Under the pieces are notes generated by a model. That model had not been told where the DNA came from and did not search any database. It saw only the letters and a list, made by a program, of their open reading frames with translations. A DNA stretch of 42,500 bases from Prorocentrum cordatum (taxonomy: Eukaryota > Sar > Dinophyceae > Prorocentrales > Prorocentraceae). Location of the stretch: assembly GCA_963575745.1 (NCBI GenBank), contig CAUYUJ010001711.1:1-42500 (forward strand). The letters are read 5' to 3'. This document shows, piece after piece, positions 29,656-39,326 of the stretch (the first letter of the stretch is position 1; each line of letters starts with the position of its first letter). Both the position numbers and the translations under genes were made by a program.

Positions 29656-31795
29656 ATGCCAGGGCCAGACGACACTGGCCCAGGAGACGAGAAGAACGAG
29701 ACGTACGCCGTCATTGGCGGAGGGCGCTCAGCCCAGTCGGAGGGGACTGGGGAGGGGACGGCGCCACCGCCACCCGTCGGAGGCGCGGCGAGCTCGAGCC
29801 CACAGGTCACAGAGCAGCTGAAGCAGCTGATCCAGCAGGCCGTGAAGGACGCAGTGAAGAACCTCGGCCCAGGGCTCAGCAATAGCGCCGCCGGCGTAGA
29901 CGACGACTACGGCGGCACCAAGAGCGGCCGGCAGGAGAGCTCAAGGGGCCAGGATCCCTGGAGCGACGGCCGCGATCCATGGAAGAGTGGACAGCCGGAG
30001 CCTGACGAGAACAAGTGGGGCCCCGGGGGCCGACAGCAGCAGGACACCAAGCGAGACGGCGTCAGGGACTCCGACTGGAAGGACGACGACAAGGGCGGCT
30101 GGAGGAACCACAACTGGAACGAGGGCGGCTGGTCAAAAGGTGACTACTCAGACCCGCCTACCTGGCCGGGATGGGGCCACTACCGCCTGTGGAAAAAAGG
30201 CGATCCAGCGGTGGAACAACAACACTGACGTGCAGCTGTGGAGGCGGTCGGAGCGCTTCTTGAAGCTGTTCGACTGGACGATGCAGGCGAAGTTCGAGGA
30301 CATTCGCGAGAACGTGCTGTGCGGGCCCCGCTGGCTGGACACTCTCCTCGAGAGAATGGACCTCATGAGCGGCCAGCGAGAGGGCGACGACATGCGCCGA
30401 GCAGGTCGCAGGGCACTGTTCGAGTGCACGAAGGGCCCGAAGGAGAGCCTCACGCAGTTCGCGGCGAGGCGCGATCAGCAGATGACCGACGCCGAGAGCC
30501 ACGACATATGGGTGTCAGACAAGATGAAGGGTCTCATGCTCGAGGAGGGTGCGGGACTGAGCGCGCAAGGTCAACGGAACCTGCGCGCCCTCACCAAGGG
30601 TAGCCCGGACTACAGGGACGTGGCCTGGGCTCTCAGGCAGCTCGACTACGGCAGCGGCGAGAAGCTGCTGCCTGGCAGCAGCGCCTCGCACCCAGTCTTG
30701 GCCGCAGAAGACGGCGAGGGCGGGCGGGGCCACAGCTCTCTCCCTCTTCCTCATCCGTCCTCCCAGGCTTACCAGGTCTCGGGCTCCGGGACCGCTCGAC
30801 AGGACGAAGAATCGCACTACGACGAGTCGGGAGAGGATCCAGACGAAGACGAGGAGCTATCCGAGACAGACCTCATGGCCATTTTGGCGGAGATTGAGGA
30901 TCTGGATCTCGACGAGGACGATGCCACCGAGGCCTTCGTGCAGATGACAAGCAAGGTGCAGCGCAGGTCCTGGATGCAGAACAAGGACCTGAAGCGACCG
31001 GCGAAGCAGGACCGCGAGTTCTACGGTGCGCGACCTCGCCGGGGCGACGACGACGGACGTCGCGGCGGCGGTGGCCGAGGCGGCGCAGGCGGCCGAGGCC
31101 GCGCGCGCGGCCGAGGCCGAGGAGACAGGCCAAAGGATACCGGCGCCACGAGTCAGAGAATCCCCAGGCTCATGAAGGCCACCCGCTGCAAGAATTGCAA
31201 CGAGAAGGGCCACTGGTCACGGGAGTGTCCTCAGCCGCGGAAGGAGGACAGCGGCAAGGGACCTGATCGGTCAAAGCGAGGCCTGGCTGGGTACACGTTC
31301 GACGGCTGCAGCTATCCGATCATGGGCAACGATGAGCTCGAGAAGCTGAAGGGCATCCGGAAGGAGGCGCAGGCCATCGAGGTCTACCTCAACGCCTCTG
31401 CGACGCAGGGCCTCGTGGACCCAGGGGCCGGCAGTGACATAGTGGGACTGCCATCGCTGAACCGAGAGGCCGAGGCGCTGGCTCGTCACGGTCTCCGCTA
31501 CGTAGTAGTACCAGGAGAGTTCAAGGCGCCCAAGAAGGCGCATGGCATCGGAGGCGAGGCAAAAGTGATCTGTACCATCCTGTATCCGATGCGCCTCGGC
31601 GGAGTGATGGGAGTTGCGGAGACCACGGTGCTGAACGAGGACGTTCCGCATATACTGAGCGTCAACCTGCTGGATTTCCTAGGCTGCGTGCTCGACCTTC
31701 CTCGTAATCTTCTGATATCGCAGTTTTTAGCTCAGGACATTCCTGTCACCAAGCTGGGCTCCGGTCACCGCATGGCCGATATCGCGCGGGAGACT
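29656..31795 (+). CDS. Gag and aspartic protease of the copia element, frame-disrupted
   Basis: The likely start is the ATG at 29656 (protein begins MPGPDDTGPG); an earlier in-frame ATG falls inside the LTR. The N-terminal part is acidic and W/D/G/N-rich. Near 30191-30200, at an A6 run, the reading passes from frame 1 to frame 2, where a helical capsid-like region continues (RFLKLFDWTM, then DDMRRAGRRALFE). An acidic stretch, an RG-rich stretch and a CX2CX4HX4C zinc knuckle (31187-31228, CKNCNEKGHW...C) follow, fitting RNA binding. The protease region carries LVDPGAGSDIVG (31409-31444), aligning with the retroviral-type D-T/S-G active site but with Pro in place of Thr/Ser. A distal block reads VPHILSVNLLDFLG. 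Gag would package element RNA and the protease would cut the polyprotein. Frame 2 stays open to 33586, but beyond about 31.8 kb I recognise nothing and it overlaps the next frame. Confidence 0.85.
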
Positions 31796-32333
31796 AAGGG
31801 GAGCCACACTACCCCAGACAGTGCGCATCGGAAGTGTCCTTTTCTGACAGCGTCTTCCTTTGCACTGGCCGCTGGGCAATCGCCACCTGTGATGAGCGCC
31901 AGCGGGGAGATGAGCGCTTACAGGGTTGTCCTCTACCTCCTCCCCCTCAGCTTCAATCAAATCGAGTGCAGTACCGTACGCCGGGGTCGAGCCTGGGGAC
32001 GACGCTTATCGATCGAGCTCGAGTGTAGCGACCAGCACCAGGCACGAGCTCAGTGGAGCAGCCTAGCGACGGTCCGGGCCTCGGGATCCCGCGGAGAAGC
32101 TAAGGATGAGGAGTGCCACCAGAGCCAGGCTTGCGAGACGACCAGAGCCCTCAACCTCAGGATAGTGGGTAGGGCCATTTACGACCTCAAAGCTCTCGGT
32201 TTCTCGGCGATAACCATGTGGGTTCAGATTGTCCCGGTGATTTCCGTGGCCAGTTTGGGCTCAAACTCGTTTCGGCGATTCCAAGCTTCCAATCTCGATC
32301 ACCTTCGGAGTCGCATCCTGGGCGATTCATTCC
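31796..32333 (+). other. unassigned spacer inside the copia element
   Basis: This sequence lies between the recognisable end of the protease and the ATG at 32334. Frame 2 is open across it, but the translation has no conserved look (Ser/Arg-rich, no motif). The next frame upstream of 32334 is open only back to a TGA at 32238. It could hold a second splice-leader acceptor, an intron remnant or a decayed polyprotein joint; the sequence does not decide. Confidence 0.4.
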
Positions 32334-33957
32334 ATGTTCATGTTTCGTGTAGCGATGGTGCTGGCTCTCGGCGTGCACCCAGCCGTCGGAGGCAAGAAGA
32401 AGGAGCCCGTGGCCAAGCAGCTTACCGAGGAGTTGCCGGCGCAGCGCCACGCCGAAAGAGGGGGGGACTCCGAGGTGTCCTCGGAGGTGTTCGAGCCCTC
32501 AGCCGGAGCAGCCGGCTCGGCGGCACACAGCGAGGCGACGGCGGCGGCGGGCAGCGACGTGCCCATGCCCCAGCAGTCGCACGGAGCCAGCAGCGCCTCG
32601 GACGACCAGCAGCACCAGGCGCTCGCGGCGTTGCATGGGCTGCCGACGCCGATGAGTCTCGGACCCGCCCAGGCCGCGGCGAGCCCCCTGGTGGTGAAGG
32701 CGCCTCCTCCGCACCTTCAGCAGCACCGACCCGCATCGAAGCCGCGGCCAGCGCTGTGGGGAGCGGCGGCAGCGGCATCTCAGTGGCCCCCTGCTCCACC
32801 GATCGAGGGGACCACCCAGCCGACGATGCACCAGGCGCTGTATGCCCTAGCCCAGGCGGGCGTCGAACACCGCGGCCAGCCACCTCTGCCACCAGGACCG
32901 CCTCCGGCGGCCGCAGCAGCGAAGGGGGCGGCGGCTGCCGCGGCGGTCGGAGGAGGAGCGACGGCGCCGACGCCAGGGGTGCTGTTCGGGCCAGCTGCGG
33001 GGAAGCCACCTCCCCAGGCATCATCCCACTGCAGTCACCCAGCCTCGGCGATCAAGTACTACGGAAACCAGCGCGGCCCGGGATCGAGATGCACTCTCTG
33101 CGGAGTGCGCATTGCATGGATTCCCGGAGGCCGCGCTGGTCAAGGAGGTGCCCCGGCAGTGCCGACGGCGGCCGAGGCCGCGCGGGCAGCGGCGTCACCC
33201 GCTCAGAGGGCGGTGGACCTCCTGACCAGCGACCCGCAGTTCAAGGCAGGTGGTGCAGCGCTGACGATGGTGAATCAGCTGTACGGTCTGCTCCAGGGTC
33301 TCCAGTGGCAGCTCCAGGCGATTCCAGAAGGAGTTCGAGCGCTGGGCCAGGTACAGTCGGTGGTGGACCAGATGATCCAGGTCGCGACGCAGACACAACA
33401 GTTTCCCACGCAGATGGAGGAAGGGCTCCAGCAGATCTTCCAGGGCATCACCACCATCAAGACGCAGCTCACCGGGATGGCGGACTTCGCGATAGCCATC
33501 GACACGCTCCAGGAGCCGGTCAATGCCATCGCGGACCCTCTCCGGGATGGAGACAGCGATCGGCCAGATCGGGTTCATGCTCGTGAACGTGGGCACGGCA
33601 GTGGCGGCCACAGCGCACGTGGCCAACGGGGGGCAGCAGGTCGAGGACCAGGGGCACGTTCCTCAGCAGGCGGCTGCAGCAGCGATGGCAGCCGCTCCCT
33701 TTCACCAGGCCCCGACAGCGGCCATCGGCGCGGCCGGCTCGGCGGCGGCGTCTTCGTCCGGGGCAGCCGGCCCTCCTCCGCCGTCCTACCCGCCACCGAT
33801 CGACGACCAGGCGACAGCGGCAGACGGGGACCCTTGGACGGTTACCGACCCGTACGGGACGAGGACCACTACCACGCCGACCATGTCGGGAGCAACGCCT
33901 ACGACTACGACACGTCCTCCGTTGCCGACGATCCCAGAGGCGAGCCTCGACTCCTAG
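32334..33957 (+). CDS. accessory Ala/Pro-rich protein with a C/H/C/C motif, in the copia element
   Basis: The frame-3 reading starts MFMFRVAMVLALGVHPAVGG, a mildly hydrophobic N-terminus of unclear meaning. Residues about 50-225 are rich in Ala, Pro and His/Gln. A compact motif follows: C233, H235, then C253 and C256 (CSHPASA... RCTLCGVRIAW). Similar C-x-H ... C-x2-C motifs occur in other dinoflagellate copia polyproteins as I remember them, suggesting zinc binding. A hydrophobic helical region (about residues 285-400, rich in Q, L and V) looks like an oligomerisation segment. Near 33540 the coherent reading moves to frame 1 and ends in a Ser/Thr/Pro tail at a TAG (33955-33957). Function is unknown. 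It may be a structural or nucleic-acid-binding part of the polyprotein rather than a separate gene. Confidence 0.6.
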
Positions 33958-34004
33958 GAGGTGCTCGGGAGCGACCCCGGGCCAGTGGTCTAGCGGGCTC
34001 ATAC

Positions 34005-35170
34005 ATGATTCGGGCTGCCGCCACTCAGCGTGGCCGAGCTGCCTCTGTTGGCTGCAGTTGTGCAGCGCGAAAGGCATCATCATTATCTCCAGCATCCATC
34101 CAAGCCAGAGATGGTCACTCGATTCCGACGTTTCCCGCGTTTGCTTCGGTCGTTGGACCTCAGTCGCCAGTGGAGGGACACAGCTCGAAAGGCGATTTCG
34201 AGGGAATCGAGTGGCAGGGCGGGGATAATTTCAACGACGACCACGAGGTCGCGCTGCCCAAGCAAGTCCGGCGAGCTCTCGAACTCAGGGCTAGGCCGGA
34301 CGGGCCCCAGGAGGACCCAATTACGGAGCTGTTTGTCTCGAGGAACATGGGAGTCAGCTTTATGGAAGTGTTCTCGCCTCCTAGGATCGCGCCTAGAGTG
34401 CAGCGCCGTGGAGGGACTCTAGGGGCCAAGCCTAGTTGGGATCTGAGGACTGGGTGGGCTTCTAGGAGAGCGAGCGACCAGTTAGATCTCTGGGCGGCCA
34501 TAGAGAACGAGAAGCCAGACATGATATGGCTGTCCCCGCCCTGCAGGGTTTTCTCGACTATCAGTCGCATCAGCAGGGCCGTCCGAGACCCGTTTAAATG
34601 GAAGCAAGCCGTCACCGACGGGGTCAATGATTTAATTCTTTGCATGCGCATGGCCCTGTACCAGTCGGAGCGAGGGCGGTATTTCGCGTTTGAACACCCT
34701 CTGTTCGCGAGTACTTGGGCGACTAAGGTAGTACAGCTGGTCGCTCAGCTTCCAGGCGTTCGCCGGGTTCGGATTGATATGTGCATGCTCGGGCTCCGAG
34801 TCACTAAGGATGGCCTCAAAAAGAAGCCCACCGGACTGCTCACCAACCACCCTAGGCTCTCAGAGATCATGGACGGTAGGCTGTGTTCCGGGAACCACAA
34901 GCATGTGCTCCTGGAGGGGAGTAGCAGGACTTCCCAGGCCCAGGAGTATCCGCCCGCGTTCGCTGAAGCCGCGGCTCGTGCCGTGACCGAGCAGTGGAGC
35001 GGCGCCAGCAGATCAAGGTCTCCCACGTGGGCAGAACTTAGCGAGAGCCACTTTCCCGAGGACGCGGATCCCCCCTTCGAAGATCTGGAAGGTCCCGAGG
35101 AAGCAAGCGGAAGCGAGGCGGAAGAACACGAGACGCGGGGCCCGGGAGCCTCCAGACCAAAGGAACCCCC
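34005..35170 (+). CDS. C5-cytosine-methyltransferase-like domain within the copia polyprotein
   Basis: In frame 3 after the ATG at 34005 (the frame opens at 32334; residues below are numbered from there). FMEVFSPPRIAP (from residue 676) takes the place of methyltransferase motif I. SPPCRVFS, with Cys 737 encoded at 34542-34544, matches motif IV (PC nucleophile). FEHP (786-789) sits where motif VI has its catalytic Glu. Further on, a DMCMLGLRVT ... KPTGLLTN ... HKHVLLEG block precedes a YPP helix. Dinoflagellate retrotransposons that have captured cytosine methyltransferases are established (de Mendoza and colleagues, 2018). I infer that this domain belongs to that group or to a related degenerate methylase fold. 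It could methylate element DNA. Motif I lacks the usual FxGxG, so activity is uncertain. An acidic, Ser/Pro-rich linker (to about 35170) joins it to integrase. Confidence 0.72.
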
Positions 35171-35450
35171 TCCCGAGCCGACAGAAGAAGAAAAGCGTCT
35201 GCTGTTCCGTTTACACGTGAATATGGGCCACCTATGCAAGCGGAAGTTTGTGCGAGTCCTCAGGGCCGGAGGCGTGAAGATGCACCTGTTTCGTTGGATC
35301 AGGGACGCGTTTAAGTGCTCGGAGTGTGCCGAGCGAGCTCGCACCAGCAGCCACCGCAGGGCGGCACTTCCCAGGACGTTCAGGTTCAATCACATAGTGG
35401 GTGTCGACCTTTTCTATGTTCCGTTCCAGGAGAGGCCCCTGCGTTTTTGA
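35171..35450 (+). CDS. integrase N-terminal zinc domain and first catalytic Asp (copia)
   Basis: This continues in frame 3 from the methyltransferase-like domain. The HHCC zinc motif is H961, H966, C995 and C998 (LHVNMGHLC ... KCSEC). The integrase core begins FNHIVGVDLFYV with the first catalytic Asp at 35406-35408. The frame then ends at a TGA at 35448 after an apparent 2-base duplication (GAGAGG near 35430) that displaces the rest of the core into frame 2. Confidence 0.88.
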
Positions 35451-36580
35451 ACGTTGTGGACCACGGGTCCAACCTGCAGGTCTGTGTGCGAGTGGAGGAG
35501 CCCACAGCGGCTCAGGTTTGGGGGGCTTTCGTGAGGGCGTGGGTCCGTCCGTTCGGAGCTCCCCATTTCGTTTTGTCGGACGGGGGCTCCGAGTTCGAGG
35601 GTCGGTTTGCCCGAGGGCTCGAGCAATGGGGGGTTCTCCACCACGTGTGCGATGCGAACTCCCCGTGGCAGAACGGACGTGTCGAGAGACACGGGGGTTG
35701 GATCAAAGACAGGATCAAAGGAGAGGTGGAAGCCGGTTCTGCCATTCCTGGGGACGTAGAGGAGCTCGAGGAGCTTGTCTACGAGCTGTGTGCCCACAAA
35801 AACCGCTTCTGGCACCGGGGCGGGTTTTCTCCGGTTCAGCTCGTTTTTGGCGAGAACCCACGGATGCCACACGAAATACTTTCGGATGATCACATGGGCC
35901 TTCCTGGCTGGCAGGACTCTATACGACCGGCCTCGGAGCTCGACTCTGCGGGCGCTGAGTTTGCCAGGTCGCAGCGTGTTAGGGAGTTGGCGCGTCGCCT
36001 GGCTCTCGAGATCACCGCCCGGGACAGGGTGGCCAAAGCCACCAAGGCGAGGGGACCCAGCCAGGACCAGGCGATGTTCAGTCCAGGCCAGTGGGTTTTC
36101 GTCTGGCGACGCCTGACCAAAGCTGGTCCGAGGGCCGACACCCTAGGTCGTAGGCGGGGCGCGTGGACGGGCCCCGGGGTCGTGGTCCTGTGCGAGCGTG
36201 GCACCGTCTGGGTCGCGGTGCGGGCGCGTCTCTGGAAATGCTCTCCAGAGCAGGTTCGTCTGGCCAGTGCCGAAGAGGAATGCGGCATCCAGGTCGCTCA
36301 GGACCCCCGGTGGTCCGAGCTTCTCTCCCAGGCCCAGGCCGGGAGAGCGACGGCGGTGGACGTCCAGCGAGAGGGTCCGCCCCCCGACGAAGCGCGGGGC
36401 CAGCCGCTGTCTCCAGAGGTGGACTCGGCGCCTCAAGTGCCCCCGGGACCCGAGCCAGAGCCGCGGCCGGATGCGCCTCGAGAGGTTCCGAGTGCGAGAC
36501 CCCCAGGTCCTGCTCTGGTTCACCGCGGGTTCGATCCGATCGGGCCCAGGCCTCCGAGCGGAGTCGGACCCCGGCCGTCA
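35432..36580 (+). CDS. integrase catalytic core and C-terminal region (copia), frame-disrupted
   Basis: The frame-2 continuation reads APAFLNVVDHGS, then the second catalytic Asp in LSDGGSEFEG (35579-35581) and the Glu in NGRVERHGG (35684-35686), 35 residues later, completing the DDE triad together with the Asp in frame 3. After the core, a basic region and a GPGVVV ... VWVAVRARLWKCSPEQVR block resemble the chromodomain/SH3-like tail of these integrases. A Pro/Glu-rich linker follows. Near 36560 the coherent reading returns to frame 3; the frame-2 reading past that point is Ser/Arg-rich and ends at 36739. Integrase would insert the cDNA, consistent with the CTTG duplication at the element's ends. 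Confidence 0.88.
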
Positions 36581-38357
36581 TCGGCCGGAGGTTCTGCGGT
36601 CGCCCGAGCCGGATCCGAACGAACTCGACTCCCGTCCATCTCCGAGGCCACCCACGAGGCCAGACACTTCAGAGGACGAGGACACCGTCGACCCTGCTCC
36701 CCCTATCTCCTCCTCTCCTCCTCCTCTCCTCCCTTCTAACCCTGCGCCTGCTCCCACAGTCGACGAGAATGCCTCTGGTGGAGCCAGCAGGCCAGGGAAA
36801 TCTAGACTGCCTCAGCCCAGCGACGTGCCAGTTTGCATTCGTCAGCGTCAGGCTGAGACTCGAGCGGCGAGCTGTCCTCCCGAGATCGTCGAAGTCAAGC
36901 GTGCCAGGATAGAGCCACCTCCAGGACTGGGGCTTCCCAGCAGTTCTCCCCAGGTGAGCGAGGGGCCGAGTGCCAGTGCTGCCGCTGCCGACGCCGAGGA
37001 AAGAGGCGAGGACGGGGGGCCAGGCCTTGTGGAGCGTAGAGTCCAGGAAATCGAGTCGAGGGTCCGACCGGAAGGCTGGGTGTCATTCGCGGTCGAAACC
37101 ATGGAGGCGGGCGCATTCTTGGTTGAAGAGAAGCGCGGAGCCAATCTTGAGGTCCTGGCGGCCAGCCGTGGAGGAGAGGTTAGCCTCAACCAACTGACGC
37201 CCGCCGAGCGCAGCAAGTTTGCAGTGTCAGACGATACCGAGTGGCAAAATATGGCCAACTCGGGTGCTGTGGAGATCATAGCACCTAGAGAGGCGGGGGT
37301 GATTAGGCGAGAGCGACTGGACCGCATCATCACGAGTCGGATGGTTCGACGGTGGAAACATGTGGAGGGCACGTTTTCTAAACCAACCGCCAAGTCTCGG
37401 TGGTGCGTCCACGGACACAAGGATCCGGATACCGGGACGCTGTTCGTCTACTCTCCCACCCCCCAGACTTCTTCCATCCTTATGTTCATCCAGGTGATGA
37501 TGAATCTAGGTCACCTAGGTGACATTGCGGACGTGAAGAATGCCTTCTGCCAATCGGATCCTATGAGCCGTGCTCAGGGAGAGATCTACGTGGAACCATG
37601 CGAGGGCATCAAGGTTGAAAAGGGGTCTCTCATCAGATTGCTGGTGAATGTCTACGGGTTGGATGATGCCCCTCTGGCCTGGCGCAAAACGATTGTAGGA
37701 TACCTTAAGACGAAGGGGCTCGCGCGCAGTCTCCTAGAGCCCTGTTGGTGGATCAGGTACGCCTCAGACGGAACCATTCTCAACATGATCCTACTTGAAG
37801 TCGACGACTTCTTTATCGCCAATAATTCAGAGACATCCCGAGCCTGGATCCGGGAGACCCTGGTCTCTAGGTTCAAGTTTGGGAAGTACCGGGACTGTCG
37901 CCGCGGCCCTGTCGAGCACGCTGGCCGCAGCGTGAGTTTCGGCCCCCAGAAGACGACGATCGAACAGGAAAAGTATATACTGGAGGAGGTGAGGACGATT
38001 AGCCTCGAACGCGGTCGACTGGGTCAAAAGTCCTCTCCCCTCACCCAACCCGAGTTCAAAGCCTTCCGGTCCCTGATTTATCATTTGAACTGGGTCGGTC
38101 GCGAATCTCGTCCCGAGGCTGCCGGCGCCGCGAGCATCCTTGCCAGTAGACTGAAGGACGCCACCACAGGGGACGTTGCCATTGCAAACAAGATGGCGAG
38201 GCATCTCCGTGCCACGGCCTCGAGAGGCGTCATCATTCGGCGTTTGGACCCGGAACGGATGGCGTTCGTTTCTTTCTCGGATGCGCGGGGCGCAGGAGCC
38301 AGCGAAGGACTTCTGGACCACCAGGGGCTCCCCGCCGATCCGACGCAGGGGGCGTGA
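36581..38357 (+). CDS. reverse transcriptase (RVT_2) and start of RNase H, copia
   Basis: Frame 3; the open frame begins at 36198 but its first ~125 codons overlap the integrase frame and look non-coding. An acidic linker (PDTSEDEDTV) leads into the polymerase: AKSRWCVHGHKDPD, motif A in DIADVKNAFCQSD (Asp at 37530), VNVYGLDDAPLAWRK, and the catalytic pair in LEVDDFFIA (37803-37808). All are standard for copia reverse transcriptase and the key Asp residues are kept. RNase H begins with FSDARGAG (Asp at 38280-38282). The frame stops at TGA 38355-38357, where copia RNase H normally has Trp (TQGxW), so this looks like a single-base nonsense change. Confidence 0.93.
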
Positions 38358-39085
38358 ATGGTCTTAGCGACCGATAAGAGCGTGATAGATAACTGCGCTG
38401 TTCGCGCGTCCACCCTGGGATGGCGAAGTTCCGAGCTCAGAAGAAAAGTCACGTCTACTCTGGCAGGCGAGACCCAGGCTCTCTCGGCGGCAGTGGCGGA
38501 AGTAGAGTTTCTCCAGGTCTTGTATAGAGACGTGGTTTTCGGAGATGTGGATGTGTCAGACATGTCCAGGTGTTCGGGTCCTCGGGTCCGTTCACAACGG
38601 TCCTCCGTAGGGACTGCCGACTAGGCGGGCGGGAGGATCAGGTTCACGTGGTGGATGCGAAGGGTATCTACGATACGATGCTGAAGGAAGGGAACCCTAG
38701 TGCCCGTGACCGTCGCACGGCGCTCGACCTAGCCGCCGTGCGTCAGGCCCTGGAGGGGGCTCGAGGTTTTATTCGATGGATTCCACACGGCCGCATGCCC
38801 GTGGACTGTCTTACGAAGGACGACATCAGCAAGGGCAATGCGGCATTATCCAATGTACCTGCTACAGGCAAGCTAGTTTTGATAGACGAGGCTGGCGAGA
38901 TATCCCGCAGGAGGAACCAACCAGGGAGTAAGGACCGATCTCACGCGGCATCCCAGAGGATGTTGGATCAAGACTCCAGGCTCATATCGTGGGCCGATTT
39001 CCAGTCCAGCCCAGCGGTGTCGGAGTCAAGAGACCCGGGCTCTCTCTCCTTTCTCCTCCCTCACTGCTCTCTCCCTGATCACTGA
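38358..39085 (+). CDS. RNase H, C-terminal part (copia), after a stop and a frame change
   Basis: Directly after the TGA, frame 3 continues with LRRKVTSTLAGETQAL (catalytic Glu at 38469-38471) and runs to a stop at 38622. The coherent reading moves to frame 2 near 38570: PFTTVLRRDC, then VHVVDAKGIYD (Asp at 38654), DRRTALDLA, GFIRWIPHGRMPVDCLTK, the typical end of copia RNase H. Frame 2 ends at 39083-39085, 62 bp before the 3' LTR. RNase H removes the RNA template during cDNA synthesis. With the stop and frame change this copy should not make a full enzyme without recoding. Confidence 0.85.
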
Positions 39086-39129
39086 TTTGCATGTACAGTT
39101 GCTGCATCCTGTTTTGGGGTGCTAAACCT

Positions 39130-39138
39130 AGGAGAAAG
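39130..39138 (+). other. possible polypurine tract
   Basis: AGGAGAAAG is the only purine run just upstream of the 3' LTR, but it ends 9 bases before the LTR rather than abutting it. It is a weak candidate for the plus-strand primer. Confidence 0.3.
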
Positions 39139-39147
39139 TCTCATCAA

Positions 39148-39326
39148 TGTGGAGACTCTCCTGTTTTATCGATATAGGTTTAGCATAATGTTCTTTCCCG
39201 TGAAGCCCAACATTCCAGCTCACGGGAGGCCAGGATTGTTCGTACGTGTTTCAGGGAAGGATGTACTGCGGTTGCCGCTTTGTGGCTCAAGGCCAAAATG
39301 CATCTGCTTATCCTGCTGCTGCCACA
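39148..39326 (+). repeat. 3' LTR of the copia element
   Basis: 179 bp copy of the 5' LTR, ending CCACA and followed directly by CTTG, the 3' copy of the target duplication. It begins 62 bp after the last stop of the RNase H frame, a normal spacing. The three transitions from the 5' LTR point to recent insertion if the host mutation rate is ordinary. Confidence 0.96.

Larger units (their letters stand above)
29332..39326 (+). mobile_element. Ty1/copia-type LTR retrotransposon carrying a methyltransferase-like domain
   Basis: A complete 9,995 bp element with two 179 bp direct LTRs, both starting TGTGG and ending CCACA, flanked by the 4-base duplication CTTG. A primer-binding-like site follows the 5' LTR. 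Coding order on the plus strand is gag, CCHC knuckle, aspartic protease, accessory Ala/Pro-rich region with a C/H/C/C motif, C5-methyltransferase-like domain, integrase, reverse transcriptase and RNase H. Integrase before reverse transcriptase is the copia order. Reading frames change near 30195, between about 32030 and 32330, near 33540, near 33960, near 35430, near 36560 and near 38570, and a TGA lies at 38355, so this copy as read cannot make one polyprotein. The element interrupts a GGCC/CTTGG-rich tandem array, and the same array contains an unoccupied equivalent of the target near 40090-40106. Confidence 0.95.

Noticed and set aside
32034-33586. C-terminal extension of the gag-protease frame (frame 2) over the accessory region
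   Set aside because: Arg/Gly/Ser-rich low-complexity translation out of frame with the coherent frame-3 protein; taken as a shadow.
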